From Thiodiazotropha sp037384425 (lineage in GTDB: Bacteria > Pseudomonadota > Gammaproteobacteria > Chromatiales > Chromatiaceae): a stretch of DNA of 64,000 nucleotides. Position numbers and translations under genes: made by a program. Shown piece after piece: positions 19,854-30,525 of the stretch. The DNA is taken from positions 189,176-253,175 of the forward strand of contig JARROA010000003.1 of assembly GCA_037384425.1 (NCBI GenBank), in the 5' to 3' direction. The notes beneath the pieces were generated by a model, which had not been told where the DNA came from, did not search any database, and saw only the letters and a program-made list of their open reading frames with translations. The first letter of the stretch is position 1. Every line of letters starts with the position of its first letter.

Positions 19854-20705
19854 TCAGTTCTGTACCCATACGCTTTGCATCCACTGCGGATGGTAGTGGG
19901 CAAGGCCCTCCAGAATGCCCGCGCTGTAATTGCCGTTCATATCGAGATAGCCGCCCTCGGCCACATAGAGGGACCCGCTATTGTCATGGGCCCGCGCAAG
20001 TGCGATCGCCTCCTGCCGCACATCCGGCGGTGCGTTATTCACCAGCACTGCGGGGATCGGACTCACCAGCACCGGCATATCGTTGCCACTGTCGCCGGAG
20101 AAGACCGTATTGTCCAAAGTGAAACCCAGCGACTGCATGAGAAATTCCACCGCATGCAGCTTGGTGGCGCCGGCAGGCAGCACATCGAGCAGACCGACGC
20201 CGGCCGGTTCGTCGACACTCCACACCAGCGTGGCATTGATGCCGTTTTTCTGCAGCCGCTCTTTCATGGTGAGGTCGATCCCTCTGCGGTCCACTTGCAG
20301 GGGGACATAGTAGCTGAGTTTGTAGCGGTTCTGCTTGCTGTTCTCCTGCAGACGCAGCTGTGCGAGATCGGAGAACAGCCGCACCAGATCGGCGTGGCCG
20401 CGACCCGCCCAGTCGCTGCCGATCTTCTCCTCCCATTCGCCGAGATGGTGCCACTCCTGCTCGCTTTCGACCTGGTAAATGGTGGTCCCCACATCACCCA
20501 CCACATAGTCGGGCAGTGGCAGGATGTAGTTGGCAATCGCATTTTGCACCAGGGAACGGTGTCGTCCGCTGACATAGGCCAGGGTCAGTTTCGGAGATTC
20601 GCAGAGGCGACGAAAATAGTGCCTCGCTTGCGGGGATTCCGGCTGTGGGCCGTTGGGTATCAGGGTCCGATCCAGGTCGGTACAGAGCAGCATCTGTTCG
20701 CTCAT
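19854..20705 (-). CDS. spp: Sucrose-phosphate phosphatase (HAD-IIB)
   Basis: This 283-residue HAD phosphatase dephosphorylates sucrose-6-phosphate to sucrose. Motif I is CTDLDRTLIPNG with the nucleophile aspartate, and motif IV is GDSGNDMPVL. Its start overlaps the stop of the synthase gene by four bases and its stop lies 16 bases before fruK, so translation is coupled. The C-terminal FVEGGYLDMNGNYSAGI-like region (here VAEGGYLDMNGNYSAG) is typical of sucrose phosphatases. Confidence 0.92.
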   Translation of the reverse strand: MSEQMLLCTDLDRTLIPNGPQPESPQARHYFRRLCESPKLTLAYVSGRHRSLVQNAIANYILPLPDYVVGDVGTTIYQVESEQEWHHLGEWEEKIGSDWAGRGHADLVRLFSDLAQLRLQENSKQNRYKLSYYVPLQVDRRGIDLTMKERLQKNGINATLVWSVDEPAGVGLLDVLPAGATKLHAVEFLMQSLGFTLDNTVFSGDSGNDMPVLVSPIPAVLVNNAPPDVRQEAIALARAHDNSGSLYVAEGGYLDMNGNYSAGILEGLAHYHPQWMQSVWVQN

Positions 20706-22834
20706 GAATTCACCGGTACTTCACAGGATTGAAAGAAATCATAATGGTCGATTGCTTCCAGGATACCCAGGGCATGGGCCTGGTTGGCAAAATAGATCCG
20801 CTCGTGATCGATCATATGGGAGAGCTCCTCATGGTGGCGGTTGGCCACCACCACCGCCAGGGTGTTGCCCCGCATCATGTCCTCATCGGCGCCGGATCCG
20901 CCAGCCACCAGAATGTGGTCCAGGGGTATTTCCCAGCGATGCGCCGCATAGCGCAAGGCCTGCCCCTTGGAGGCACGCGAAGGCACAATGTCGAGATACT
21001 GGCCAAATGAGTGGACCACGTTGCAGGTCAATTCATGCTTGTGCAGAAGTTCGTAGATCTCCTCCACGGAAAGCGCCTTAGTTGGATCGTAGTGGTAAGA
21101 GATCTTGAAGAAGCTCTGCTCGATCTTCTCCTGCGGCTTGATGCCGGACAACTCTGACATCAGTCTCCGGATCCGTTTCGGCTGCCACAGGTGATCGATG
21201 TGTTCGGTCCAGAAATCGTCTTCCGTCAGCTCCTGCGAATAGTGGATCTTAGTGCCCAGACTGCTGATCAGCACATCCGGCATGGGAATGGCGTATTTCT
21301 TCAACAGGGACAATGCGGCGTCGAGCCGCCGGCCGGTGGCGATTCCGAAGGTGGCGCACTTGCGATTCTCGCGCACCACCTCGATGAACTGCTTGAGGCC
21401 GGCGGGATTGCCGAGCAGATTCTGATCCAGGTCGGTGAAGATGGCACGATCCCGGTAGCGGTGCTTGACGTGTTTTGGCGGCGTGGTCGGTGTCTTTTCA
21501 TGTTTGGCCGGTAAGGGGGTGGCTGTCTCAAGGTACTTGGTGGCATGCGCCTGCCAGGAGTAGTGCTTGCGCACGCCGACGAGACCGTTGCGGGAGAAGG
21601 TCTTCCACTGATCACTGTCATGCAGGATCTTGAGCAGACTGCGTCCGATCGCATCCTTGTCGAGGGGATCGACCAGCAGACCATTGTGACAGTTGCCTAT
21701 GATGTCCACAGGACCGCCGTTTTCGGTGGCCACCAGGGGCAGACCGCTGGCGGCGGCCTCAAGCAGGGTCAAACCGAAGGGTTCGGTCAGGGCGGGGTTG
21801 ATGAAGACCCCCTTGGATTGCGCCGCGATACGGTAGATCTCCGGAACCTCGTCGGCCAGATGACGCTTGGGGATGGCCACGTGGCCGTAGAGGTCATGGA
21901 GATCAATCAGCAGCAACAGATCGGTCAACACCGACTGGGGACCGCTGTCCATCTCCCGGATATCGTCCCGGTTGCCGGCAATGATCACCAGATTGGCCGC
22001 TTTCTGCAGCTGACTCGATTCGCCGTAGGCTTCCAGCAAGGTCTGGATGTTCTTGCGCTCGTCGGCCCGGGACAGGGCGAGAATCATCGGTTTGCCCGGG
22101 TTGTTGAGAAAGCGCTCCAGCGACTTGCTGAAGTGATAGGCCTCGGGCTTGGCGGCAGGAGGATGGAACTGGGTCAGGTCGGTACCGGGAGGGATCACCG
22201 CCATACGCTCGGGTTGATAGTAGTTGTAGAGGCCGTACTGCTCCTCGATCTCGTTGTGGGTGCTGGTGATCACCAGGTCGGCGTTGGCCAGTGTCTCCTC
22301 TTCCGCCTCGATGCGGCGCTCGATGTTATAGCGTGCGTTGATCTCCTCACGGGGAAAACCCTTGGCGATCAAGCGTTTCAATTTGTCCCTTCCCAGCGAA
22401 TGGCCGGTGTGCACCAGGGGCAGTCCCAGAAGATGGGTGATACGTACAGCCACATAGCCGGCATCGGCGTAGTGACTATGGATGATATCCGGCATACGAG
22501 ACTGTTCATTGAACCAAATGAGCAGATTGTCGGTGAAACTGTCCAGGTGGTCCCACAGGGCCTCCTTCGGAAGATAACCTTCCGGACCCGCGTCGATGCG
22601 CACGATCTGTGCCTTCTCGGACAACTGCTCGATCGGTGCCGCATAGTCGTCGCTGATATGGGGATCGACGACGCGCCGGGTGACGAGGTCGACCCGTGAG
22701 ATATCATCCCGTTCCGCCAGGGCGCGTGCGAGATCGACCACATATTTGGTCTGGCCGCCGGTGTCGGGGTCTCGTCCCAACTCCAGGTCATGTCCCCTTA
22801 TGAGGCCGTGAATACTAATCAAACAGATGTACAT
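20702..22834 (-). CDS. sps: Sucrose-phosphate synthase with C-terminal phosphatase-like domain
   Basis: This 710-residue protein joins UDP-glucose and fructose-6-phosphate to give sucrose-6-phosphate. The N-terminal GT4 domain has the hallmark GHDLELGRDPDTGGQTKYV, the HTGHSLGRDK stretch and the ExxxxxxxE nucleotide-sugar motif (EPFGLTLLEAAASG). From about residue 460 a HAD-IIB domain (FTDLDQNLLG) follows. Here position four of motif I is N instead of the usual T, so its phosphatase activity is doubtful and the separate Spp likely does that step. It is the first gene of the operon, whose product is probably the compatible solute sucrose. Confidence 0.93.
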   Translation of the reverse strand: MYICLISIHGLIRGHDLELGRDPDTGGQTKYVVDLARALAERDDISRVDLVTRRVVDPHISDDYAAPIEQLSEKAQIVRIDAGPEGYLPKEALWDHLDSFTDNLLIWFNEQSRMPDIIHSHYADAGYVAVRITHLLGLPLVHTGHSLGRDKLKRLIAKGFPREEINARYNIERRIEAEEETLANADLVITSTHNEIEEQYGLYNYYQPERMAVIPPGTDLTQFHPPAAKPEAYHFSKSLERFLNNPGKPMILALSRADERKNIQTLLEAYGESSQLQKAANLVIIAGNRDDIREMDSGPQSVLTDLLLLIDLHDLYGHVAIPKRHLADEVPEIYRIAAQSKGVFINPALTEPFGLTLLEAAASGLPLVATENGGPVDIIGNCHNGLLVDPLDKDAIGRSLLKILHDSDQWKTFSRNGLVGVRKHYSWQAHATKYLETATPLPAKHEKTPTTPPKHVKHRYRDRAIFTDLDQNLLGNPAGLKQFIEVVRENRKCATFGIATGRRLDAALSLLKKYAIPMPDVLISSLGTKIHYSQELTEDDFWTEHIDHLWQPKRIRRLMSELSGIKPQEKIEQSFFKISYHYDPTKALSVEEIYELLHKHELTCNVVHSFGQYLDIVPSRASKGQALRYAAHRWEIPLDHILVAGGSGADEDMMRGNTLAVVVANRHHEELSHMIDHERIYFANQAHALGILEAIDHYDFFQSCEVPVNS

Positions 22835-23314
22835 GATGGCTACCCGGTGAACCGTCCATGAAGTCGTCGTGGCGCTGTTCGGCGTTTCGGCTGTTTCGCC
22901 CAGTGCCGAGTGACTGAAAACTTGCTGGATCGGACACAGTGCGGAAAACGGTGTACGGTCGATCGGTTGTTGTCGTTGAAATCTGCCGTAATGGTGCAGC
23001 CGATGGGCATTCCCATTCGGCAGTTCACCTACATGTTAACAAACTGGGAGTAGAGTGGTAGGCATTAACCCCATTATTCGCGGCGTTTATTGTCATCATA
23101 GCGATGATCGAAACCGATGCATCGGCACTATTTCCAACAACGCCTGTGTTACATCGGGAACAGCGCCTCGATCGACCGAGTGCAGTGACCACTCACCCAA
23201 GTCGATATCACCCGTCACCAAGCCTCAAGGGCCGAATCGAATGGCCGCATGCATTGCGACAGTTTCGAGCATCGGCCTGTATCGAAGACCTCGCTGATCC
23301 CGCAACGCTCCCGG
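22835..23314. other. Intergenic region without a gene
   Basis: It contains the upstream region of the sucrose operon on the left. Short open frames on the plus strand have no ribosome site or recognisable product. I see no repeat or RNA gene. Confidence 0.5.
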
Positions 23315-23782
23315 TCACAACGTCTTCAGCCAGTGGTAGAACTCTCCACGGCCCTTTCTGTGCTCGCTCGCCAGTTCCCTGCCCAGGATGATCCGGGTGG
23401 CCCTGTTGTGCCGATCCACGATCACCATAGCGGGTATGCCTTTCTGCGTCGGCGATCCATAGCGTTGCGTGATGTCGAGATTTTGATCGAAATTACCCAC
23501 ATCGACCTTCACGATAGCGAATTGAGACTGCAGGTAGGCCGTGATCTCCGGCTGCACCATCGAGGCGTCCACCCGCCGGCAGTCCGGGCACCAGTTGGCG
23601 CCGAACACCAGCAACAGCCGCTGCTTATCCGTAAGACCGGCCAGCGCGGTTTCGATATCCTCCCCGGCATCCGCCAGTTCATCGTACGGATGGACCGACT
23701 GCTCCTTGGACTCACGGTCGAAACAGGCCGACAGGCCGACAGCCAACAGCACACAAGCGCTCAGTAACCAGTATCTCTTCAT
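23315..23782 (-). CDS. Thioredoxin-like lipoprotein
   Basis: From the ATG at 23782 (155 residues) there is a lipoprotein signal with lipobox LSAC, so it is probably anchored on the periplasmic side. The redox motif CPDC sits in VFGANWCPDCRRVD, with the cis-proline region GIPAMVIVD downstream, giving a thioredoxin-like fold. Such proteins act as periplasmic disulfide reductases or in cytochrome c maturation; the partner is unknown. It is downstream of mgtE on the same strand and probably a single gene. Confidence 0.85.
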   Translation of the reverse strand: MKRYWLLSACVLLAVGLSACFDRESKEQSVHPYDELADAGEDIETALAGLTDKQRLLLVFGANWCPDCRRVDASMVQPEITAYLQSQFAIVKVDVGNFDQNLDITQRYGSPTQKGIPAMVIVDRHNRATRIILGRELASEHRKGRGEFYHWLKTL

Positions 23783-23894
23783 GGATTGCGGCATCCTCAG
23801 CGACGGGCAGGAAAGCGCCCGGGTTGGTTGGGGCCTGTCGAGACTGATCCAAGAGGCCCTGGGTCGTTATAGTTTCTATTGCGTCAAAAACTCA

Positions 23895-25334
23895 CTAGCG
23901 AGTCAACACCAGCGCCGCCAGGCCGAGAAAAATAAGAAAACCGAGGCTGTCGGTCAGCCCGGTGAGCAGGATCGAGCTGCCCAGGGCGGGATCCTGCCCT
24001 GCCCGCTTCAGCCCTACCGGGATCAGGACCCCGGCCAGCGAGGCCAGCAGCAGGTTGAGCACCATGGCGGCGAACATCACCCAGCCGAGGTTCGCCTGGT
24101 GATAGATGAACCACACCACCAGCCCCATCAATCCCCCCCAAATGAGGCCGTTCAGCAGCCCGATGCCCAGCTCCTTACCCATCAGGCGGCGGAAGTTTCC
24201 ACCCTCGAGCTGGCCCAGACCGAGCCCCCGGATGACCAGCGCCAGGGTCTGATTGCCGGTGTTGCCGCCGACACTGGCTGTGATCGGAAGCAGCGCGGCC
24301 AGCGCCACTACCTGAGTGATCGTGTGTTCGAATTGACCGATGATGCGCGAGGCGATGAACGCGATCAGCAGATTCAGTCCGAGCCAGGGCCAGCGGTTGC
24401 GCCCCGAATGCCAGACCGGCGCGAACAGATCCTCTTCCTCGCGCAGTCCGGCCTGTGCCAGCAGGTCCCGTTGGGAAGTCTCGTGCACATAATCGAGCAC
24501 CTCATCGATCAGCAGGTAACCCACCGGCTGGTTGTGGGCATTGACCACAGGGGCGGCGATCAGGTCGTAGCGTTCGAAGGCCCCGGCCGCTTCGGATGCC
24601 GAGTCGTCCGTATGGAAGACCACCGGATGACGCCGCATCACATCGCCGACACGGGTCTCGCCCGCATGGGTGAGGATCGCTTCCAGGGCCAGCGTACCCT
24701 GCAGTGTGTTTTCGCGATCCACCACCAGCAGCGGGGCCGAGGCGGCCGGCAATCGCTCGCGGCGACGCAGATAGCGCAGCACCACGTCGAGACTGTTCTC
24801 CTCTCTCACGGCGAGGAAGTCGAAATCCATGATGGCGCCCACCGTATGCTCGGGAAAGCGCAACGCCGACTGCACCCGTTCGCGCTCCTGGTGCTCCAGA
24901 CTGGCAAGCAGGTCGGGAACCAGCTGCTGCGGCAGGTCGGGCACCAGCTCCGCGATGTCGTCGCTGTCCATGTGTCCCGCGGCGCGCAGGATCTCGCCGC
25001 TGTCCATATCCGCCAGCAGGCTGTCACGCACCGAGTCGGAGACCTCGAGCAGCACCGCGCCATCCAGCGCGTGATCGACCAATTCCCACAGGGTCTTCCT
25101 GCGGTCGAGCGGCTGGCGCTCCAGGACGTAGGCGATATCCGCCGGATGCAGCTGGTTGATCTGTCGGCGCAGCTCGTTCGCCTGCTGCTTGGCCACCAAT
25201 CCCTGGACCAGCTCATGGCGGCGCATGTGCTGTTTGGTGACCAGGGAGGAGATCAGTGCCTGCTTGTCCATCAACTCATTGATATGCGCCAGGATGGACT
25301 GCAGATTCTTGTGGTGTCTGTCGGCTTGCTGCAT
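23895..25334 (-). CDS. mgtE: MgtE magnesium transporter
   Basis: The ATG at 25334 (479 residues) begins the cytoplasmic N domain (MQQADRHHKNLQSILAHI), with helical repeats such as LHPADIAYVLE. A CBS pair (about 170-290) follows, and then five membrane helices at the C-terminus with the GGNTGNQTLALVIRGL pore signature. The family forms Mg2+-gated Mg2+ channels. The longer frame to 25439 overlaps the region upstream of tex and is unlikely. It is divergent from tex with about 200 bases between them. Confidence 0.94.
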   Translation of the reverse strand: MQQADRHHKNLQSILAHINELMDKQALISSLVTKQHMRRHELVQGLVAKQQANELRRQINQLHPADIAYVLERQPLDRRKTLWELVDHALDGAVLLEVSDSVRDSLLADMDSGEILRAAGHMDSDDIAELVPDLPQQLVPDLLASLEHQERERVQSALRFPEHTVGAIMDFDFLAVREENSLDVVLRYLRRRERLPAASAPLLVVDRENTLQGTLALEAILTHAGETRVGDVMRRHPVVFHTDDSASEAAGAFERYDLIAAPVVNAHNQPVGYLLIDEVLDYVHETSQRDLLAQAGLREEEDLFAPVWHSGRNRWPWLGLNLLIAFIASRIIGQFEHTITQVVALAALLPITASVGGNTGNQTLALVIRGLGLGQLEGGNFRRLMGKELGIGLLNGLIWGGLMGLVVWFIYHQANLGWVMFAAMVLNLLLASLAGVLIPVGLKRAGQDPALGSSILLTGLTDSLGFLIFLGLAALVLTR

Positions 25335-25534
25335 GACGATCCCCTGTTTCCGCCGGGCTCCCGGGATAATGGCCAGCATGGTATTCGATGTCGTTGCTCC
25401 ACGGAATCTCGACTTCTCTATTGCCACCGGGCCGATCATGTGACCAGCGCCAACAGTTGTCAGTTGTCAAGATTTCACGCGCCCCCACCCTCTGCTACCA
25501 TCGCCGCCTCGTCCAACCATCCCGCGAGGAAACC

Positions 25535-27768
25535 ATGTCCATTGCCCAGCGCATCGCCGAAGAGCTGCAAGTCCGTGTCAAACAGGTGGAGGCAGCCATC
25601 GGCCTGCTGGATGAAGGGGCCACCGTGCCTTTCGTCGCCCGTTATCGTAAAGAGGCCACCGGCGGCCTGGACGACACCCAGCTGCGCCATCTGGACGAAC
25701 GGCTGATCTACCTGCGCGAACTGGAGGAGCGGCGCGAGAGCGTGCTCAAATCGATCGAGGAGCAGGGCAAGCTGACGCCGGAGCTGAAAGCCTCCCTGCT
25801 GGCGGCGGAGAGCAAGACCCGGCTGGAAGACCTCTACCTGCCCTACAAGCCGAAGCGGCGCACCAAGGCACAGATCGCCCGCGAGGCGGGACTGGAGCCC
25901 CTGGCCCTGGACCTGCTCGATAATCCTGCCCTGAACCCGCAGCACGAAGCCGCCGCCTACATCGATGCGGACAAAGGCGTGGCGGACGCCCAGGCCGCCC
26001 TCGACGGGGCCAAACAGATCCTGATGGAGCGTTTTGCCGAGGACGCGGAGCTGGTGGGCCGCCTGCGCGAGCACCTGTGGGAGAACGGCAACCTGGTCTC
26101 AAGGGTGATCGACGGCAAACAGCAGGAGGGGAGCAAATTCAGCGACTACTTCGAATTCGCCGAACGTCTCGACAGGATCCCCTCCCATCGCGCCCTGGCC
26201 CTCTTCCGCGGCAGCAAGGAGGGGGTGCTGCAGCTGGAACTGGCGCTGCCCGAGGACGCGGAACTGGCCCATGGCGAAGCCGGCGCGGCGGAACGCATGA
26301 TCGCCGCCCATACCGGCACCAGCGACCAAGGCCGTGCCGCCGACGCCTGGCTCAAGGAGGTGGTGCGCTGGGCCTGGCGCATCAAGATCCTGGCCCATCT
26401 GGACACCAACCTGAAGTCGCGTCTGCGCGAGGCGGCAGAGGAGGAGGCGATCCGCGTCTTCGCCCGCAATCTGCACGATCTGCTGCTGGCCGCGCCGGCC
26501 GGACCCCGCGCCACCATCGGTCTCGATCCGGGGCTGCGCACCGGGGTCAAGGTGGCGGTGGTGGACGCCACCGGCAAGTTGCTGGATACAGCGACGATCT
26601 ACCCCCATGCGCCCAAGAATCAGTGGGACCCGTCGATCCATCTGCTGGCGGGGCTGGCGCAGAAACACGGCGCCCAACTGATCAGCATCGGCAACGGCAC
26701 CGCCTCGCGGGAGACCGACAAGCTGGCGGGCGAGCTGATCAAGCGCCACCCGGAACTGCGTCTGAGCAAAGTGATGGTGAGCGAGGCCGGCGCCTCGGTC
26801 TACTCAGCCTCCGCCTTCGCCGCCAGCGAATTCCCCGAGCTCGACGTCTCCCTGCGCGGTGCCGTCTCCATCGCCCGCCGGCTGCAGGATCCGCTGGCGG
26901 AGCTGGTGAAGATCGAGCCCAAGTCGTCAACGCCGTCGGCGTCGACGTCAACACTGCCTCGGCACCGCTGCTGAGCCGGGTTTCGGGTCTCACCGAATCC
27001 CTGGCCGCCAACCTGGTCGCCTACCGGGACCAGCATGGCGCCTTCAGCAACCGGAAACAGATCCTCAAGGTCTCGCGCCTGGGTGAAAAGGCTTTCGAGC
27101 AGTGCGCCGGTTTCCTGCGCATCATGCACGGCGACAACCCGCTGGACGCCTCGGCGGTCCACCCCGAGGCCTATCCGGTGGTGGAGCGCATCCTCGCCGC
27201 CACCGGCCGGGAGATCGCATCGCTCATCGGTGATAGCGGCTTCCTGAAACAGCTCGCCGCCAACGACTTCACCGACGAGCGCTTCGGCGAGCCCACGGTG
27301 CGGGACATCATCGGCGAGCTGGACAAGCCGGGTCGCGACCCGCGTCCCGAGTTCAAGACCGCCAGCTTCAAGGAAGGCATCGAAGCGCTGAAAGATCTCG
27401 AGCCGGGCATGATCCTCGAAGGAGTGGTGACCAACGTCACCAACTTCGGTGCTTTCGTCGACATCGGCGTCCACCAGGACGGGCTGGTGCACATCTCCGC
27501 CATGTCGGATAAATTCGTCAAGGACCCGCACACGGTGGTCAAGGCGGGGGACGTGGTTAAAGTGAAGGTCATGAGTGTCGATATCGGGCGTCACCGTATC
27601 GGTCTGAGCCTGCGCTTGGGAGACACACCGGGCGAACAGACCGGCGCAAACCGGCATGAGGATACGCGCAGGCGTCAGTCCGCTGCCAAGGCGCGCGATC
27701 GCAAGCCACAGAAACCGGCCGGCGCCATGGCCCAGGCCTTCGCCAAACTCAAAAAAACCGGACACTGA
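25535..27768 (+). pseudogene. tex: tex, frameshifted by an apparent 79-nt deletion
   Basis: Tex is an RNA-binding S1-domain protein of about 770 residues found in most bacteria. The start at 25535 has a good GAGGA site. The frame runs normally (Tex N domain, then YqgF-like GLDPGLRTGVKVAVVD) to LVKIEPKS near 26925. It then shifts: coding resumes one frame over at VNAVGVDVNTASAPLL (26926) and goes on through the helix-hairpin-helix and S1 domains to 27768. About 26 residues normally joining these (beginning IGVGQYQHD in homologues) are missing. Length and frame fit a deletion of 79 bases. The gene is either truly broken or mis-assembled. Confidence 0.9.
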
Positions 27769-27822
27769 GCGGATAGATGTTTCGATGGGATTGCCGGTTA
27801 TCCACCTGCCGGCCTCCCGGGT

Positions 27823-30198
27823 CTATTGGACGGAGAAGCCCTGTTCCCTGATCAAGCGGAGGCAGACGTTGACGATGTCGCTGTCGAACAGCCTGCCCCG
27901 TCCGGCTTCAATCTCCTCGAGTGCATGGTCGATTCCCAGGCCCGGTCGATAGGGACGGAAACTTGAGATCGCCTCGACAACGTCGGCTACGGCCAGAATG
28001 CGTGACTCCAGCAACAGCGCCGAGCCGTCTAGACCGAAGGGATAGCCGGAACCGTCCATCCGCTCGTGGTGCTGACGAACGATAGTCGCGATCGGCCAGG
28101 GGAACTCGATCGATTTCAAAATATCGTAACCGGCTTCGACATGGGTCTTCACGATCTCGTATTCGATTGGCGACAGACGTCCCGGCCGGGTGAGCACCTC
28201 CGCCGGAACCTGGATTTTGCCGACGTCGTGGATAACCGCGGCCAGATAGAGGCCGGTGAGACGGTTTTCCGACAGGCCCATCTCACGTCCGATCGCCTTT
28301 GCCAGATAGGCCACTCGTCGCTGATGACCCGCGGTATAGGGATCCCGTAACTCGACCGTACTCGCCAGCGCCTGTATCGTCTCCTCCATGGTCGCCTGGA
28401 TACGCTGGGACCAATGCTCACGGTTCAGGCGGTCGCGTATGGCGCGGATGCCGTATGAGAGGTTGTTGCTCACCTCGCGCATGAGGGCGACTTCATCGTC
28501 GTCGAGAGCATCCGTACTGGCGGAGAAAATCGACAGCACACCCAGGTTATCCCCATCGTTCTGCAGCGGCAGGATCAGACCGGAGTGGATCCCGGCACTC
28601 CTGAAGCACTCCTCGCAGGCACGGCAGTGGGAATCACTGAACACATCGTGAATGACGATCGACTCGCCCTTTTCGAGGGTGTCGGAAAGGGCTCGACAGG
28701 CCGTGTTGCAGATGGTTTCGCGTAACTGCACATCATTCGGACCGGCCCAGGCCCGGGATTCGAGATGGACGCCATCCGGCTTGAAAGCGCCTATGGTGAC
28801 CAGGACATGTTCTCCGACATCGACCATGGTCCGGCACATCCGGTCCAGCAATTCCTGCACGCTGGTAGCCCTGACCAGGATCTCGTTTCCGGCACTCAAG
28901 GTACGCAAGGCCCGGTTCACACGGCGTAAGTGTGTTTCGCTGGCACGCAGGGCGTCCTCGGTGCGTTTGCTTTCGGTGATGTCACGGCCTACTGAGAGCA
29001 GACTCACCACCCGGCCCTCCTGATCGGTCTCCGGCACAATGACATACTGCAGATAGAGCTCTTCGCCGCGTGCATTGGTCCAGGTGAACTCCACGGACTG
29101 ACGTTCGCCGCTATGCAATACCTGTTGTAATGCCGTCGTGTAGCCGCCGATGACAGGCGTCGATACCTTGGGAATCTCTTTCGCGGGAACTCCGATCACC
29201 TGCTCCGCAGTGAGACCGCTGGCCTTTTCCCACGCCGGATTCACATAGATCCTGCGCAGCTGGCTGTCATAGCGCACGACCAAGTCCGGGCTGTGCTCCA
29301 CCAGGGTTCGATACTGTTGCTCCTGCACTCTCAGCGCCAGTTCCATCCGCTTACGTTCCGTGATGTCCACAATCAGGCCGGTCAAACCGCGGACCGCGCC
29401 ATCCGAGCGGGTCAGTGTGGTCTTGTGAAAGATCACATCCCGCAAACTGCCATCCGCCCATTTCACCTTGGCTTCGTAGACCTGATTGCCCGGGTTTTCG
29501 AACAAGGCCTGATCCGCCGCGGTATAGCGGTCTGCGAGATCATTGGGAGAAATCTCATACACCGTCTTGCCCAGGATGCGATCTCGACTCAGTCCCAGAT
29601 AGCTCTCGAAGGCGGAATTGCAGGCCAGGTAACGGCCCGCGCGGTCTTTGACAAAGAAAGGGTTGGGTATGGATTCATACAGTGATTGCAATTGATGCTG
29701 TCCCATCCACGGTTCGTCATCGTCCACAGCTTCTGCCTGCCCGGGCAGTTCCTGCAGGAGCGTCATTACCGCACGCCGGTTCTTTTCCTCCGGGGGGAAA
29801 AGCGGCTGTGTGTTCGCGCTAACCCGTACACGACTGCCGTCGCTACGCAGAATCGCCATTTCGAAACCCGCCACAGCCCGTCCCGATTGCACTGTCTTCA
29901 TCCAGGGAAGATCAGCCGTAGGGAGCAGCTCACCATCATCTTTCAAATACGACCAGGGGAGTTCAGAATTGCAGGCAAAGGCCATGTCGGCAGTGCCCCG
30001 CAGAATGCTCTCGGCGGCAGGATTCAGTTGCAGGATTCGACCGCCATCGTCATGCAACAGCACAGCTTCTGCCATGACGGTGAAAAGCGCTCGATAACGC
30101 GTTTCGATTTCAGGAAGCCTGTTCGCATTATGGATCTCCTCCGTTGCGAACGAGGAAAGCGACACAAGACTGTCAATCAATTTCGGAGAATCTGCCAT
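27823..30198 (-). CDS. PAS-PAS-PAS-GAF HD-GYP cyclic-di-GMP phosphodiesterase
   Basis: This 791-residue soluble protein has three PAS domains (roughly 30-150, 170-285 and 300-415), a GAF domain (about 440-590) containing a small cysteine cluster (CRACEEC), and a C-terminal HD-GYP domain. The HD metal site is at 657-658 (IHDVGK) and the GYP at 718-720. HD-GYP proteins hydrolyse c-di-GMP; the PAS and GAF modules would sense a cytoplasmic signal. It is a single gene convergent with tex. Confidence 0.93.
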   Translation of the reverse strand: MADSPKLIDSLVSLSSFATEEIHNANRLPEIETRYRALFTVMAEAVLLHDDGGRILQLNPAAESILRGTADMAFACNSELPWSYLKDDGELLPTADLPWMKTVQSGRAVAGFEMAILRSDGSRVRVSANTQPLFPPEEKNRRAVMTLLQELPGQAEAVDDDEPWMGQHQLQSLYESIPNPFFVKDRAGRYLACNSAFESYLGLSRDRILGKTVYEISPNDLADRYTAADQALFENPGNQVYEAKVKWADGSLRDVIFHKTTLTRSDGAVRGLTGLIVDITERKRMELALRVQEQQYRTLVEHSPDLVVRYDSQLRRIYVNPAWEKASGLTAEQVIGVPAKEIPKVSTPVIGGYTTALQQVLHSGERQSVEFTWTNARGEELYLQYVIVPETDQEGRVVSLLSVGRDITESKRTEDALRASETHLRRVNRALRTLSAGNEILVRATSVQELLDRMCRTMVDVGEHVLVTIGAFKPDGVHLESRAWAGPNDVQLRETICNTACRALSDTLEKGESIVIHDVFSDSHCRACEECFRSAGIHSGLILPLQNDGDNLGVLSIFSASTDALDDDEVALMREVSNNLSYGIRAIRDRLNREHWSQRIQATMEETIQALASTVELRDPYTAGHQRRVAYLAKAIGREMGLSENRLTGLYLAAVIHDVGKIQVPAEVLTRPGRLSPIEYEIVKTHVEAGYDILKSIEFPWPIATIVRQHHERMDGSGYPFGLDGSALLLESRILAVADVVEAISSFRPYRPGLGIDHALEEIEAGRGRLFDSDIVNVCLRLIREQGFSVQ

Positions 30199-30525
30199 AT
30201 GTTTGTTGCTAACGGGTAAGTATGCAGTATTCGAATGCTCGAGATAGGCCGTGTACTGTTACCTATCTCATCCCCTGTTCAACACACCCTGCAGAATCCC
30301 TTACGCAACCCGATATCTTCTACTGCCTTCGTACCATCATGATCGGTGCCCCTTTTGCGGCTCGCCGGACCATTATCGAGATAATAGTGCAAAAACGGAA
30401 GTAATTCTCCCCCCAGCCTGTTCGGACAGACCAGAGCGTACCGGAAAACCGACCCTCAACGACCACGCTACAGGTGAGCGCGAATCCGTTTCCTTTAACA
30501 ATTCGACTTCTGATTGAAAAGCGGT
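30199..30525. other. Intergenic region without a gene
   Basis: It contains the upstream region of the HD-GYP gene and the 3' side of the cytochrome b gene. Short plus-strand frames have no ribosome site. No terminator or repeat is clear. Confidence 0.5.

Noticed and set aside
23541..25706. A 721-residue plus-strand frame over mgtE
   Set aside because: It is antisense to mgtE and runs into the tex start; no domain or ribosome site.
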